From Desulfovibrionaceae bacterium (GTDB lineage Bacteria > Desulfobacterota > Desulfovibrionia > Desulfovibrionales > Desulfovibrionaceae), in NCBI GenBank assembly GCA_015709205.1, contig JACCQO010000003.1, positions 62,001 through 126,000 of the forward strand: a stretch of 64,000 bases of DNA. The letters run 5' to 3'. Made by a program: the position numbers and the translations under genes. The notes beneath the pieces are model-generated. The model searched no databases. It worked only from the letters and a program-made list of their open reading frames with translations, and was not told where the DNA came from. Within the stretch, counting starts at the first letter, position 1, and each line of letters starts with the position of its first letter. Shown here in pieces: positions 11,873-20,216 of this stretch.

Positions 11873-14155
11873 ATGCCCAAACGAGCCCCCCAAAAGGCCC
11901 CGACCGGCGAACGCACCGGAAAGCGCCCGAACACCCCCCGCGCGGGCAAAACCCAACCGGACAAACCGCGCCCGGACAGGCCCCCCACGGACAGGCCCCC
12001 CACGGGCAAGCCGCGCCCCGACGCCACGCGCCCGGCCAAGGCCCGGGGCGGCTCCGGCGCGGGCAAGGCGGCCCGCGACGCACAGGCCCCGGCGCGTCCC
12101 GCGTCCGGGCGCAAGGGCGCGGGCGGCCGCCGCCCCTCCCCGGACCACGGCGGCGTGCAAGGCCAGGCCGGGGCAAAAACCCGCGGAAGGGTCAATGGGC
12201 CCGAGACCCCGGCCTTCCTGCCCATGAGCCGGGCGGAGATGGACGCCCTGGGCTGGGCCGAGCTGGACGTGCTCCTGGTCACGGGCGACGCCTACGTGGA
12301 CCACCCCAGCTTCGGCGTGCCGCTGCTCGGGCGGCTGCTGGCCTCGCGCGGCCACCGCGTGGGCATCTGCGCGCAGCCGCGCTGGGACGTGGTGGACGAC
12401 GTGGCCGCCATGGGCAGGCCGCGCCTGTTCGCCGGGGCCGCGGCCGGGGCCCTGGATTCGCTCCTGGCGCACTACACCGCGTTCCGCAAGAAGCGCCACG
12501 ACGACGCCTACACCCCTGGCGGGCGCGCCGGAAAACGGCCCAACCGTGCGGTCACGGTCTACGCCAACCTGCTGCGCCGCGCCTTTCCCGGCCTGCCCGT
12601 GGTCGTCGGCGGCATCGAGGCCTCGCTGCGCCGCGTCTCGCACTACGATTTCTGGACCGACGCCCTGCGCCGCTCCGTGCTCCTGGACGCCAAGGCCGAC
12701 CTGCTGGTCTACGGCATGGGCGAGCGCGCCCTGCTGGAAACGGCCCGCCGCCTGGCCGAGGCCGCCGACGAGCCCGGCCCCCGGCCGCCGGAGCTGCTCG
12801 CCGGAATCCTGGGCACGGCCGTGGCCCTGGCCCCGGAGCGCGCCCAGGAGCTGGCCTTCGAACTTTCCGGCGCTACGCCGGAGTCCGCCGCGCCCACGGC
12901 CGAGGTCGATTCCGGCGACGATGCCGCACCAAACGCGGCCAGCCCGAACGCAGCCACTCCGGACGCGGCCGGCCCGGACACGGCCCGCGCCGACGCCGGG
13001 CCCCTGTTCCTGCCCTCCCACGAGGAAATCCTGGCCGACCCGCGCAAGCTGCTCACGGCCACCCTGGCCCTGGAGCGTCAGGTGCACCAGGGCGCGCGCT
13101 GGGCCGTGCAGGAGGCCGGGGGCCGCGCCGTGCTCGTGGCCCCGCCCGCGCCCCCCCTGTCCACCGGGGAGCTGGACGCCCTCTACGACCTGCCCTTCAC
13201 CCGGCTGCCGCACCCGGCCTACGCCGAGCCCATCCCGGCCTGGGGGATGATCAAGGGCTCGATCACCAGCCACAGGGGCTGCGCCGGCGGCTGCTCGTTC
13301 TGCGCCCTGGCCCTGCACCAGGGGCGGCGCATCCGCTCGCGCTCGCGGGCCTCGATCCTGCGCGAGGCCGAACGGCTGGCAACCCTGCCCTGGTTCGACG
13401 GCTCCATCTCCGACGTGGGCGGGCCCAGCGGAAACATGTGGAACGCGCGCTGCGCCGCGGACCCGGCGGCCTGCCGCCGCGCCTCGTGCCTGACCCCGCG
13501 CCCGTGCCGCCACTTCCTGGCGGACCAGCGCGCGGGCGTGGAACTGCTGCGCGCGGTGCGCGCCCTGCCCGGGGTGCGCCACCTGCGGCTGGCCAGCGGC
13601 ATGCGCCTGGACCTGGCCCTGACCGACGAACAGGCGCTGCGCGACTACGTGGCCGAGTTCACGGGCGGCCAGCTCAAGGTCGCGCCCGAGCACTTTTCCG
13701 ACAAGGTCCTGCGGCTGATGCGCAAGCCCTCCTTCGCGCACTTCGAGCGGCTCTGCACCCTGTTCGACGCGGCCTCGCGCCGCGCGGGCAAGGAGCAGTA
13801 CATCGTGCCCTATCTGATGTCCGCGTTCCCGGGCTGCACGGACGCGGACATGCGCGACCTGGGCGACTGGCTGGCCCGGCGCGGCTGGCGGCCGCGCCAG
13901 GTGCAGTGCTTCATCCCCCTGCCCGGCACCGTGGCCGCGGCCCTGTTCTTCGCCGGGTGCGACGAGGGCGGCGCGCCCATCCCCGTGGCGCGCACCGACG
14001 CCGAGCGGCTGCGCCAGCACGCCGTGCTCGCGCCCGAGATCGGCGCGCGCGGCCGCAGGACCGGCGGTCCGAAGGCCGACGGCCGCCCGGGCCCGCGCGC
14101 GCCGCGTCCCGCGCCCAAGGGCGCAGCGCGGAACGGACGCGGGCGCGCGAAATAA
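11873..14155 (+). CDS. ygiQ: YgiQ family radical SAM protein
   Basis: Radical SAM enzyme of the YgiQ family, whose reaction is still not established. The [4Fe-4S]/SAM motif CAGGCSFC places Cys470, Cys474 and Cys477 in [19 protein letters not shown]. The family opening is [18 protein letters not shown], with [13 protein letters not shown] shortly after. Upstream of this the protein carries about 110 residues rich in Lys, Arg, Pro and Thr. The ATG at 11873 is taken as the start, but an internal ATG at 12224 would give a protein beginning at the conserved region. A second Ala/Pro/Asp-rich insert lies near residues 340-380, before [13 protein letters not shown]. The C-terminus is basic (ending [12 protein letters not shown]), as is common in this family. 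Confidence 0.87.
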   Translation: MPKRAPQKAPTGERTGKRPNTPRAGKTQPDKPRPDRPPTDRPPTGKPRPDATRPAKARGGSGAGKAARDAQAPARPASGRKGAGGRRPSPDHGGVQGQAGAKTRGRVNGPETPAFLPMSRAEMDALGWAELDVLLVTGDAYVDHPSFGVPLLGRLLASRGHRVGICAQPRWDVVDDVAAMGRPRLFAGAAAGALDSLLAHYTAFRKKRHDDAYTPGGRAGKRPNRAVTVYANLLRRAFPGLPVVVGGIEASLRRVSHYDFWTDALRRSVLLDAKADLLVYGMGERALLETARRLAEAADEPGPRPPELLAGILGTAVALAPERAQELAFELSGATPESAAPTAEVDSGDDAAPNAASPNAATPDAAGPDTARADAGPLFLPSHEEILADPRKLLTATLALERQVHQGARWAVQEAGGRAVLVAPPAPPLSTGELDALYDLPFTRLPHPAYAEPIPAWGMIKGSITSHRGCAGGCSFCALALHQGRRIRSRSRASILREAERLATLPWFDGSISDVGGPSGNMWNARCAADPAACRRASCLTPRPCRHFLADQRAGVELLRAVRALPGVRHLRLASGMRLDLALTDEQALRDYVAEFTGGQLKVAPEHFSDKVLRLMRKPSFAHFERLCTLFDAASRRAGKEQYIVPYLMSAFPGCTDADMRDLGDWLARRGWRPRQVQCFIPLPGTVAAALFFAGCDEGGAPIPVARTDAERLRQHAVLAPEIGARGRRTGGPKADGRPGPRAPRPAPKGAARNGRGRAK

Positions 14156-14167
14156 TCCGAAGTCTTC

Positions 14168-15271
14168 TCAGTCGCCGAGGAAGTGGGAATAGGCGGGAAA
14201 GCCGATGGTCGCGTACATGGCGCGGATCGGGTCGTACTCCGCGTCCGAGACCCAGGGCACGAAGCACACGTCGCGGTACTTGCCGTTGCCCTCGCCCCGG
14301 AGCAGCGCGCCCTTGAGCTCGGCCGCGTGGTCCAGGAAGGCGCGACGGACCTCCGAGACCACGCCGCCGTTGACGTGCGGCGCGGCCACGAGCACGTCGC
14401 CGGGCAAGTCCGGTCCGCGCGCCAGCACACGCATGTCCTTGGCACCGCAGGGGGGCCAGTCGGCGGCTATCTTTCCGGCCCCCGAAACGGACGTCGGCCC
14501 GGCACCGGCCGGGTCCGGCCCCTGCGCGGCGGCGGCGAGCAGCTCATGGAAGTGGGTGTCGGACATGCACGCCGCGTCCACGTCGCCGCGCACCAGGGCG
14601 CGCCAGGCCTTGGCCAGGGTGGTGTGCACCAGGCGCACGTCGCGCAGCGGGTCCAGCCCCAGGGCGGCCATGAGCCCCATGGGCGCGAGGTGCGCCGAGG
14701 TGGAGCCCACGCTGCCCAGGGCCACCTTGCGCCCTGCCAGGCCGCGCACGTCGGCGATGCCCGAATCGCGGCGCGTGGCGATGACCGTGAAATAGTCCAC
14801 GCGGTGCAGCCCGGCCACGGGCCCGGCGTCCGTGAGCTTGCGCAGGACCACGTATTCCGCGGGCCCCGTGATCGCCAGGTCCACGGCCTTGGCGCGCATC
14901 AGGCCCACGGCGTCGGTGCGCGAGCGCACGGGCACCAGGACCACCTCGCGGTCCAGCAGATCGCCCAGCTCGCGCGCAAAGGGCCCGAAGTCGCGGACCA
15001 GTTCCTCGCGACCGACCAGGTCCGTGACCGTGAAGCGCAGGGGCGCGCCGCCCAGGGCGGGCACGCGCCAGAGCAGCAGCGTGGCGCACACGGCCAGCGC
15101 GGCCGCGGCGGCCAGCCCGCGACAGGCCGCCAGCCGGGTCGCGGCCAGCGCCACGGCCCAGTCCACCCGGGCGCGCCCACGTTCCGACAGGGCGCGCAGC
15201 CGGTCCGAAAACGTCCTTGGCCGCCGCCCAGCCGGGCGCGGCCGCGTCGCCGTTCCCGCGTTGCGGCTCAT
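14168..15271 (-). CDS. PhnD-like phosphate/phosphonate-type binding protein, membrane-anchored
   Basis: Periplasmic binding protein of the PhnD/SsuA family (367 residues). Family features include TDLVGREELVRDFGPFARELGD, LAITGPAEYVVLRK and GSVGSTSAHLAPMGLMAALG. The N-terminus is unusual: a basic cytoplasmic stretch of about 50 residues precedes one hydrophobic segment (about 52-72) without an obvious cleavage site, so the domain is probably tethered to the inner membrane. The start ATG overlaps the stop of the upstream kinase (ATGA), which implies translational coupling. No ABC permease or ATPase gene lies in the operon. I infer a sensory role, presenting a ligand to the kinase, rather than transport; the ligand is unknown. 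Confidence 0.82.
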   Translation of the reverse strand: MSRNAGTATRPRPAGRRPRTFSDRLRALSERGRARVDWAVALAATRLAACRGLAAAAALAVCATLLLWRVPALGGAPLRFTVTDLVGREELVRDFGPFARELGDLLDREVVLVPVRSRTDAVGLMRAKAVDLAITGPAEYVVLRKLTDAGPVAGLHRVDYFTVIATRRDSGIADVRGLAGRKVALGSVGSTSAHLAPMGLMAALGLDPLRDVRLVHTTLAKAWRALVRGDVDAACMSDTHFHELLAAAAQGPDPAGAGPTSVSGAGKIAADWPPCGAKDMRVLARGPDLPGDVLVAAPHVNGGVVSEVRRAFLDHAAELKGALLRGEGNGKYRDVCFVPWVSDAEYDPIRAMYATIGFPAYSHFLGD

Positions 15272-17577
15272 GCCCCGGCCTCCCGTTCCCGCTCGGCCGC
15301 GAGCGCCCAGGTGCCGTTTCCGGCCTTGCGGCCCCTTGCGCCGGACGGCGCTCCCGGCGCAGCGGTTCCGGCGGGTTCGGCGGCCGCCGGTTCCGCCGCC
15401 ACGGTGGATCCCGCCTCCGCCTCAGGCCCGATCGCGGCGGCGGACCCGTCCGTTCCGGCCTTGGGCGTTCCCGGCTCTTCGGTGTCCGGCGCCTCCGGCG
15501 CGTGAACGGGCTCGGAAACGGTTCCGGCGATGGGCGCGGGCACGGGCAGGCGGAAGAGGAAGGCGCTGCCCAGCCCGGGCTCGGACTCGGCCCGGATGCC
15601 GCCGCCGTAGTGCTCCACGATCTCGCGGCAGATGGCCAACCCCAGCCCCGTGCCCTGGGGCTTGTCCGTGAGCGAGGCGCGGCGGCGGCTCTGGCGGAAC
15701 TTGTCGAAGACGTGCTCCAGGTCCTCGCCCGGAATGCCCGCGCCCGTGTCCTCCACGCGCACGAAGATCTCGCCGCGCTGCTCCCAGGCCGAGAGCGCGA
15801 CCATGCCGCGCTCCGTGAACTTGGCCGCATTGCCCAGCAGATTGGCCAGGACCTGCTCCAGCCGGTCGGGGTCGATGCGCAGCCGGGGCAGGTCCGGGGC
15901 GATGGCGACCTCGAAGCGCACCCCGGGGCTGTTCAGGAAGAGCCCCTGCGCGGCGCGCGCGCCCTTGAGCAGCAGGGCCGAGGTATCCACGTCCGTGTCG
16001 TTCCATTCCATCCGTCCGGCCTCGATGCGCGAGAGGTCGAGCACGTCGTCGATGAGCCGCGTGAGGCGCTCGCCCTCGTCCAGGATCACGCCCAGGTTGG
16101 ACTGCACGCGCTCCAGCCGCGCGTCCAGGATTTCGTCTTCGGCCGTCAGGGGGCCGAAGTGGCGCTCCAGGTCGCGCGAAACCAGCCGGGCGAAGCCGCG
16201 CACCGAGGTCAGCGGGGTGCGCAGCTCGTGGGAAACCGAGGAGAGGAATTCGCTCTTGAGCTCGTCGAGCTGGCGCAACTGGAGGTTGGCCGCCTCCAGC
16301 TCGCGCGCCTTGCGGTCCAGGTCCGCGGTCCGCTCGGCCACGTTGGCCTCCAGCCGCCGGTTCAGCTCGGCCAGCTCGCCCTCGGCCCGGGCGCGCTCGG
16401 CGATCTCGGCGCTGAGGGCCTGGTTGGCGCGGCGCAGCGCCCCGGTGGCCCGCCCCACCCGCCGCCGCAGCAGCCAGTTCCAGACCATCACCCCGGCGAC
16501 CAGCCCGCACAGGGCCAGCGCCGCCAGGCCGATGCCCTTCCACGGCAGCCCGGCCAGGGGCAGCGCGGCCAGGGGCCGTCCGCGCCAGTCGTTCTGGGAG
16601 CGCTGCAGCAGCGAGCCCGGGACCTCGCCCAGGTCGCGGTCCAGGACCGCGAGCAGCGCGGCCGAACGCGCGGGCGCGCCCACGCGCAGCTGGAGCACGG
16701 CCACGGGCGCCTCGGCCACGTAGAACTCGCCGCCCAGGTCCATGCGCCCGAACTGGGCGCTGAGGTTGGCCTCGGCCCCGACCACGGCGCGCACCTCGCC
16801 CAGAAAGGCGTCCTCGGCCAGGGCGGCCGCATCGTCGTATTCCACCACGCGCACGCCGAAGGGCGCGTGGCGGCGCAGCCAGATTCCGGCCGGGCCGTTG
16901 CGCAGCACGCCCACGCGGAACCCGTCCAGTTCGGCCAGGCGGGTGATGTTGGGCACGTCGGTGCGCACGAACAGGCGCAGGGGCAACGCGGCGTAGGCGC
17001 GGCCCCAGCGCAGCCGCGCCCCCCGCGCGGCCGCGGCCGCGGCCCCCGAGACGGAGGGGGAGGCGGCGACGGAAGAAGAGGAAGAGGAGGAAGAGGAGGA
17101 GGAAGCGGCGCCGCGGCCGGACGGCGGCGCAGGCAGGGCCGGGGCGGAGGCCGCCGGGCCCGCCGAACCCGCCTGGCCCGCCGGAGCCGGAACGTCAGTC
17201 AGAGCCGGGACGTCCGCCGGGGCCGGGCCACCCGTCAGGGACGGGACGTCCGTCGGAGCCGGAACGTCCGCCGGGTCGCGGGCGTCCACCAGCACGTCGG
17301 CCCGGCCCGTGCGCACCGAGCCCAGGGCCTGGGCGCGCGGCACCACCAACAGTTCGCAGGCCACGCCGCGCTGCGCGGCCCACTGCCGCCAGAAGCGCAC
17401 GGAAATGCCCTCGGCCTGGCCGTCCTCGCCGAGGTAGGCGTGCGGCCGCAGGTCGTCGGGCAGGGCCACGACCAGCCGGTCCGGCAGGCCGGGCAACGAC
17501 GGGCGCGCCGGCGCGACCCACGAGGGCAGCGCAAAAAAACCCACCAGGGCCACGGCAAGGAGAAGACGAAGTCGCAT
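15268..17577 (-). CDS. Sensor histidine kinase with periplasmic family-3 solute-binding domain
   Basis: Membrane kinase of 769 residues. The ATG at 17577 starts a Sec-type leader (MRLRLLLAVALVGFFALPSW). A periplasmic SBP_bac_3-like domain follows, but after VDARDP it is interrupted by about 75 low-complexity residues: degenerate PADVPAPTDVP repeats, then a run of 11 serines. The domain resumes at about RWGRAYAALPLRLFV. After it come a TM helix (about 350-375), a coiled coil, HisKA with His450 in VSHELRTPLTSV, and an HATPase (NLLGNAAKF, DTGAGIPGED, GTGLGL). The C-terminal 70 residues are again Ala/Glu/Pro-rich. It is co-transcribed with the PhnD-like gene. No response regulator is adjacent. 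Pho-box-like repeats lie about 95 bases upstream. Confidence 0.88.
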   Translation of the reverse strand: MRLRLLLAVALVGFFALPSWVAPARPSLPGLPDRLVVALPDDLRPHAYLGEDGQAEGISVRFWRQWAAQRGVACELLVVPRAQALGSVRTGRADVLVDARDPADVPAPTDVPSLTGGPAPADVPALTDVPAPAGQAGSAGPAASAPALPAPPSGRGAASSSSSSSSSSSVAASPSVSGAAAAAARGARLRWGRAYAALPLRLFVRTDVPNITRLAELDGFRVGVLRNGPAGIWLRRHAPFGVRVVEYDDAAALAEDAFLGEVRAVVGAEANLSAQFGRMDLGGEFYVAEAPVAVLQLRVGAPARSAALLAVLDRDLGEVPGSLLQRSQNDWRGRPLAALPLAGLPWKGIGLAALALCGLVAGVMVWNWLLRRRVGRATGALRRANQALSAEIAERARAEGELAELNRRLEANVAERTADLDRKARELEAANLQLRQLDELKSEFLSSVSHELRTPLTSVRGFARLVSRDLERHFGPLTAEDEILDARLERVQSNLGVILDEGERLTRLIDDVLDLSRIEAGRMEWNDTDVDTSALLLKGARAAQGLFLNSPGVRFEVAIAPDLPRLRIDPDRLEQVLANLLGNAAKFTERGMVALSAWEQRGEIFVRVEDTGAGIPGEDLEHVFDKFRQSRRRASLTDKPQGTGLGLAICREIVEHYGGGIRAESEPGLGSAFLFRLPVPAPIAGTVSEPVHAPEAPDTEEPGTPKAGTDGSAAAIGPEAEAGSTVAAEPAAAEPAGTAAPGAPSGARGRKAGNGTWALAAEREREAGA
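17071..17106 (-). repeat. Poly-serine coding tract
   Basis: A purine-only GGAAGA/GGA run on the plus strand encodes 11 consecutive serines (TCC/TCT codons) on the minus strand, inside the kinase sensor domain. It is a simple-sequence tract prone to length change. Confidence 0.85.
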
Positions 17578-17671
17578 CAAGGTATCCGCCACCAACGGCC
17601 CCGCGGGGCCGCCCCGAAAAATCCGCGGCGCGGTCAGCACCGCGCCGCGCCCCAGCTAAATCCGCGTTGCG

Positions 17672-17700
17672 TGACAACGGCGTGACGCCGTTATGACTTT
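17672..17700 (-). promoter_or_regulatory. Pho-box-like triple direct repeat upstream of the kinase/PhnD-like operon
   Basis: TGAC occurs at 17672, 17683 and 17694, exactly 11 bases apart. Read toward the minus-strand kinase these are AAGTCAT, GCGTCAC and TTGTCAC separated by 4 bases, the same architecture as PhoB-type sites (CTGTCAT-N4-CTGTCAC). The central part is also a palindrome (AACGGCGTGACGCCGTT, 17676-17692). Confidence 0.5.
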
Positions 17701-17910
17701 TAGCTTAAGGCGTGCATTTCCCGTGATCTGGGCAGGCCGGGAACCGGCGGAGATGGGCCGGGCGAGCTTTTCGGAACCGGGGGAGCCGCTCGCCCGGACG
17801 AACCAGCCGCATGCCCCGGGCTGGTCCAAGCAGGCCGGGCAGGCAGCCCGGCCGTGCGTCCAGCCGGGAAAGATGTTATTCCTCTTGCAAAACCTGAGGG
17901 CCTGCTACAT

Positions 17911-17932
17911 ATTAGTAGAAATTCCTATTAAT
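17911..17932 (+). promoter_or_regulatory. AT-rich imperfect inverted repeat before the persulfide dioxygenase gene
   Basis: ATTAGTAG and CTATTAAT are separated by 6 bases and flanked by GCTAC and AGCAGC. This AT-rich dyad in a GC-rich region lies 52 bases before the start codon. It is a plausible operator overlapping the promoter. No regulator gene is adjacent. Confidence 0.5.
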
Positions 17933-17983
17933 AGCAGCGGACATGTTCCCGTTTGCATTGACCGCCAAAAAATGGAGTATGCC

Positions 17984-19381
17984 ATGTATTTCAAGCAAAT
18001 AACCGTACAAGGCCTGGGCTGCCTGTCCTACGTGCTGGGCTGCCCGGCCAAGGGCGAAATGATCGTCGTGGATCCCAAACGCGACGTGGCCGACTACCTG
18101 GACATTGCCCGCGAAGAGGGCATGCGCATCACCCGGGTCATCGACACGCACACCCACGCCGACCACGTCAGCGGGGCGCACGAGCTGCGCTCCATAACCG
18201 GCTGCGAAATCTGCATGCACGAAAGCACCGCGGCCGACTTCCCCTTCACCCCGCTGGCCGAGGGCGACGTCGTCGAGGCGGGCGCGGCCAGGCTGGAGGT
18301 GCTGCACACCCCCGGGCACACCCCCAACTCCATCTCCCTGCTGGTCACGGACAAGGCCCGCTCCGAGGAGCCGTGGATGCTGCTCACCGGCGACCTGCTC
18401 TTCGTGGGCGACGTGGGCCGCCCGGACCTGGTGGGCGACGCCGTGCTCGAAGAGCAGGTCAAGAACCTGCACACCTCCCTGTTCACCAAGCTGGGCCGCC
18501 TGCCCGACCACCTGGAGGTCTTCCCGGCCCACGGCGCGGGGTCGCTCTGCGGCCGGGGCATGAGCTCCAAGCCCAACTCCACCCTGGGCTTCGAGCGCCG
18601 CGCCAATCCCGCGTTCCGGCATCCGGAATTCGAGGACTTCCGGGCCTTCATGACCCAGTCCTACCCCTCGCGGCCCAAGAGCTTCTCGCACATCATCGCC
18701 ACCAACCGCGCGGGCGCTCCGCTCCTGGACCGCTGCCCCGTGGACAAGGCCCTGACCCCGGAGGCCTTCCAGAAGATGATGGACGGCGGGGCCGTGGTCA
18801 TCGACACGCGCGACGTGGCCGCCTTCGGCGGATTCCACATCCCCGGCGCGCTGAACATCGGCTTCGAGAAGCAGCTGGCCAACTGGGTCGGCATGGTCGT
18901 GGCCCCGGACAGCCGCATCCTGCTGGTCACCGAGAACCGCGCGGCCTACGACGCCATGGGCGTGGAGCTGCACCGCATCGGCTACGACAACATCTACGGC
19001 TACCTCGCGGGCTCCATGTCCGCCTGGCTGCTGTCCGGGCGGCCCGTGGAGAAGCTCGCCCAGCTCGACGTGCGCGAGGTGCGCGCGGGACTGACGAAAA
19101 ACGCCTTCGCGCTCCTGGACGTGCGCACCGCGGCCGAGGCCCAGGAGGGCCGCATCGAAGGCGCGGAATGGATGCCCCTGGACAAGGCCATCTCCGGCGG
19201 CTATGCGCCCGACCCGGACCGGCCCGTGGTGGTCTACTGCCGCTCGGGCTACCGCGCCAACATCGTGGCCTCGCACTTCCAGCGCCAGGGCCACGGCGAG
19301 GTGCTCTCCATGGCCGGAGGCGTGCTCGCCTGGACGCGCGCCGGGTATCCGCTGGCGCCCTGCCCGGCCTGCGTGATCTAG
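17984..19381 (+). CDS. CstB-like persulfide dioxygenase/sulfurtransferase (metallo-beta-lactamase plus two rhodanese domains)
   Basis: A 465-residue cytoplasmic protein with the architecture of CstB. The N-terminal metallo-beta-lactamase domain (about 1-250) has His56, His58, Asp60 and His61 in THTHADH and the ETHE1/CstB-type TGDLLFVGDVGRPDL. The central rhodanese fold (about 265-365) has LLVTENR where the active-site loop should be and lacks the cysteine. The C-terminal rhodanese carries Cys419 in YCRSGYR. Known relatives oxidise low-molecular-weight persulfides to sulfite or thiosulfate using Fe(II) and O2. GGAG lies 6 bases before the chosen ATG; an earlier ATG at 17972 would add four residues. 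An AT-rich dyad lies upstream. The protein ends CPACVI, a possible extra thiol pair. Confidence 0.88.
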   Translation: MYFKQITVQGLGCLSYVLGCPAKGEMIVVDPKRDVADYLDIAREEGMRITRVIDTHTHADHVSGAHELRSITGCEICMHESTAADFPFTPLAEGDVVEAGAARLEVLHTPGHTPNSISLLVTDKARSEEPWMLLTGDLLFVGDVGRPDLVGDAVLEEQVKNLHTSLFTKLGRLPDHLEVFPAHGAGSLCGRGMSSKPNSTLGFERRANPAFRHPEFEDFRAFMTQSYPSRPKSFSHIIATNRAGAPLLDRCPVDKALTPEAFQKMMDGGAVVIDTRDVAAFGGFHIPGALNIGFEKQLANWVGMVVAPDSRILLVTENRAAYDAMGVELHRIGYDNIYGYLAGSMSAWLLSGRPVEKLAQLDVREVRAGLTKNAFALLDVRTAAEAQEGRIEGAEWMPLDKAISGGYAPDPDRPVVVYCRSGYRANIVASHFQRQGHGEVLSMAGGVLAWTRAGYPLAPCPACVI

Positions 19382-19475
19382 CCGCGGAACGCAACGGCCG
19401 CGCCCGCCCCCCGCCCCGGCCGGGCGGGGGGCGGGGCCCGGCGATCCCCACATCCTCCGCCAGGACGGACCACGC

Positions 19476-19867
19476 ATGATCCTGGAGACCTACACCCGCA
19501 TCTTCGTGAAGGCCGACGCCCTCGAACGCACCATCGCGGCGTACGTGAAGCCGCTCTCCGGCGACGTCAGCCCGCGCTTCGCCTCTCCCGAGGCCGGGCT
19601 GGAGCTCGCCGCGGTCTCCTCGCCCCGGCTCTCGGTACTCATCGTGGCCGGCCTGCCGCAGCTGCGCGCACCGTTCGAGGCCACGCGGCCGACCGTGCGC
19701 GTGGACCGGCTGGAGGAGCACCTGGAACCGCTGCGCAGCGCCGGGGCCGGGCAGCTCGAACCCGTCCGGGCCACCCCGGTGGGCCGCAAGACGCGCTTCC
19801 GCCCGCGGACGGCCTGATCGTCGAATACGTGGACCACGCCGCGCCCCAAGGGCCCCGGGACGTCTGA
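19476..19867 (+). pseudogene. VOC (glyoxalase/bleomycin-resistance) family protein, frameshifted near its C-terminus
   Basis: The intact frame gives 113 residues starting MILETYTRIFVKADALERTI, with PEAGLELAAVSS and TPVGRKTRF as in small VOC-fold proteins of about 130 residues. In such proteins the last strand reads like RHPDGLVVEYVDH. Here that ending (DGLIVEYVDHAAPQ) is encoded from 19808 to the TGA at 19865-19867, but in another frame. One base appears to be missing at about 19800-19807 (CGCCCGCGGAC). As written the protein stops at 19817 after RPRTA and loses a strand bearing a usual metal-ligand region. Either the gene has recently decayed or the sequence carries a one-base error. The substrate is unknown. 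Confidence 0.72.
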
Positions 19868-20067
19868 AGCCGTCCTCCCACCGCCGGGCGAGCCGGCTTC
19901 GGGCAGCCAGCCGCAAGATGCTCCGGCCGCGTTTATCCTTCTCCCCGGGTAGGGAAAATGCGCCGACCGGGCCGTTTTTCCCGGAACGGTGAACAGCTTT
20001 CTTACAAACCGACAAGAAATCCGTCGCCCCTCCCCGGCCCGGGCCGCGCAACGCCGCACCTCCATGC

Positions 20068-20082
20068 GAATTTGTCAAATTC
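20068..20082 (+). promoter_or_regulatory. Perfect palindrome, candidate activator site
   Basis: GAATTTGTCAAATTC has 7-base perfect arms around a single T. It is centred about 46 bases upstream of the sigma-54 -24 element, a position where enhancer-binding activators often bind. Confidence 0.5.
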
Positions 20083-20120
20083 TCGCGGCAGGTTAAAAAT
20101 TCCTCTCCGGACCGCCTCCT

Positions 20121-20135
20121 TGGCACGGCCCTTGC
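20121..20135 (+). promoter_or_regulatory. Sigma-54 (-24/-12) promoter for the universal stress protein
   Basis: TGGCACGGCCCTTGC matches the TGGCACG-N4-TTGC consensus perfectly. Transcription would start near 20146, about 70 bases before the gene. The same 15 bases recur at 24833. Confidence 0.9.
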
Positions 20136-20140
20136 CTAGG

Positions 20141-20158
20141 ATTGATTAGTCAATCAAT
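20141..20158 (+). promoter_or_regulatory. Inverted repeat over the predicted transcription start
   Basis: ATTGATT-AGTC-AATCAAT has perfect 7-base arms starting 5 bases after the -12 element. It could be a repressor operator or the 5' end hairpin of the mRNA. Confidence 0.45.
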
Positions 20159-20216
20159 GTCCGGGACCTCCCGGACGACAAGCGGGCCAGGCAACTCACG
20201 CAAGGAGGACAAGAAC

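Larger units (their letters stand above)
19868..20216. other. Intergenic region with the universal stress protein promoter
   Basis: No gene is seen. It holds a perfect palindrome at 20068-20082, a sigma-54 promoter at 20121-20135 and a second dyad at 20141-20158, each listed separately. Confidence 0.6.

Noticed and set aside
14168-15271. Phosphonate ABC importer
   Set aside because: Only the binding protein is present. With no permease or ATPase gene and with kinase coupling, a transport role was not assigned.
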